Assembly (NCBI GenBank): GCA_016935075.1
Contig: JAFGRP010000091.1
Span: 1-37,353 of the forward strand
Direction of reading: 5' to 3'
Source: Deltaproteobacteria bacterium
Lineage (GTDB): Bacteria; Desulfobacterota; Syntrophia; Syntrophales; UBA5619
Length of the DNA stretch: 37,353 nt
Shown here: positions 37,202 to 37,353 of the stretch, piece after piece
How positions within the stretch are numbered: the stretch's first letter is position 1
Layout of the letters: each line of letters begins with the position of its first letter
Position numbers and translations under genes: made by a program
Notes under the pieces: model-generated
Told to the model about the DNA's origin: nothing
Seen by the model: the letters and a program-made list of their open reading frames with translations, nothing else
Databases searched by the model: none

Positions 37202-37353
37202 TCATGTTGTAGCCTTAGTCCATATTTTTATATGGCATTCTTGCAGACGATTCGCTTGGATCTCTTTAATCAACAACGGAAGTATTTTTCGGAAATCGCC
37301 CACAACGGCGAGATCGGCCACCTCGAAAATAGCCGCTTTTTCATCCTTGTTGA
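37202..37353 (-). CDS. etfA: Electron transfer flavoprotein alpha subunit, C-terminal fragment (cut by right edge)
   Basis: Minus frame from the edge: NKDEKAAIFEVADLAVVGDFRKILPLLIKEIQANRLQECHIKIWTKATT-TGA, matching the EtfA C-terminal pattern (N.D..A.IF.VAD..VVGD...ilP.L). Not in the ORF track. Confidence 0.8.
   Translation of the reverse strand, partial: NKDEKAAIFEVADLAVVGDFRKILPLLIKEIQANRLQECHIKIWTKATT

Noticed and set aside
36999-37205. 68-aa minus ORF between EtfA and MmgE/PrpD
   Set aside because: Overlaps the EtfA end and the PrpD translation-initiation region, poor RBS spacing, no recognisable domain.
1-37353. CRISPR arrays, tRNA/rRNA genes, insertion sequences
   Set aside because: None seen by eye; no direct-repeat arrays, transposase ORFs or rRNA-like segments were recognised.

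Overview
The window is almost entirely coding. From about 8.4 kb to the right edge (~29 kb), every credible gene is on the minus strand. It reads as one long catabolic island.

Left part (1-8.3 kb): a PLD/SF2 (SNF2-type) helicase cut by the left edge, a DUF748/AsmA-like envelope protein, a YefM/YoeB-type toxin-antitoxin pair, a MOT1-type molybdate transporter, a small Lys-rich protein, and a pair of GGGGACA hairpins.

Island, in transcription order (right to left): EtfA C-terminus; MmgE/PrpD; PreA and PreT (dihydropyrimidine-dehydrogenase type); a cyclic amidohydrolase (allantoinase/dihydropyrimidinase family); a YgeW-like transcarbamylase; a crotonase; an ADP-forming acyl-CoA synthetase; a TctC/TctB/TctA transporter; an MtmB-family methylamine methyltransferase homolog that lacks pyrrolysine; a corrinoid protein; carbamate kinase; a methyl-THF:corrinoid methyltransferase; ornithine transcarbamylase; an ATCase-like transcarbamylase; SucC-like; a small degenerate ferredoxin-like protein; SucD-like; a CitE/HpcH lyase; PrpF; a fumarate-reductase-type flavoprotein; a divergent enolase; and a class III CoA-transferase.

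Main candidates for something undescribed:
(a) A non-pyrrolysine MtmB homolog with Thr at the Pyl position, next to its own corrinoid protein and a THF methyltransferase.
(b) Three different transcarbamylases plus carbamate kinase, with a ring-opening amidohydrolase and PreTA. This suggests energy-conserving phosphorolysis of ureido compounds.
(c) A ferredoxin-like protein between SucC and SucD homologs that keeps only the ligands of one [4Fe-4S] cluster.
(d) An unlisted small ORF with an in-frame amber codon between the methyltransferase and OTC genes.

Family assignments come from motif recognition and remembered reference sequences. No database search was run.
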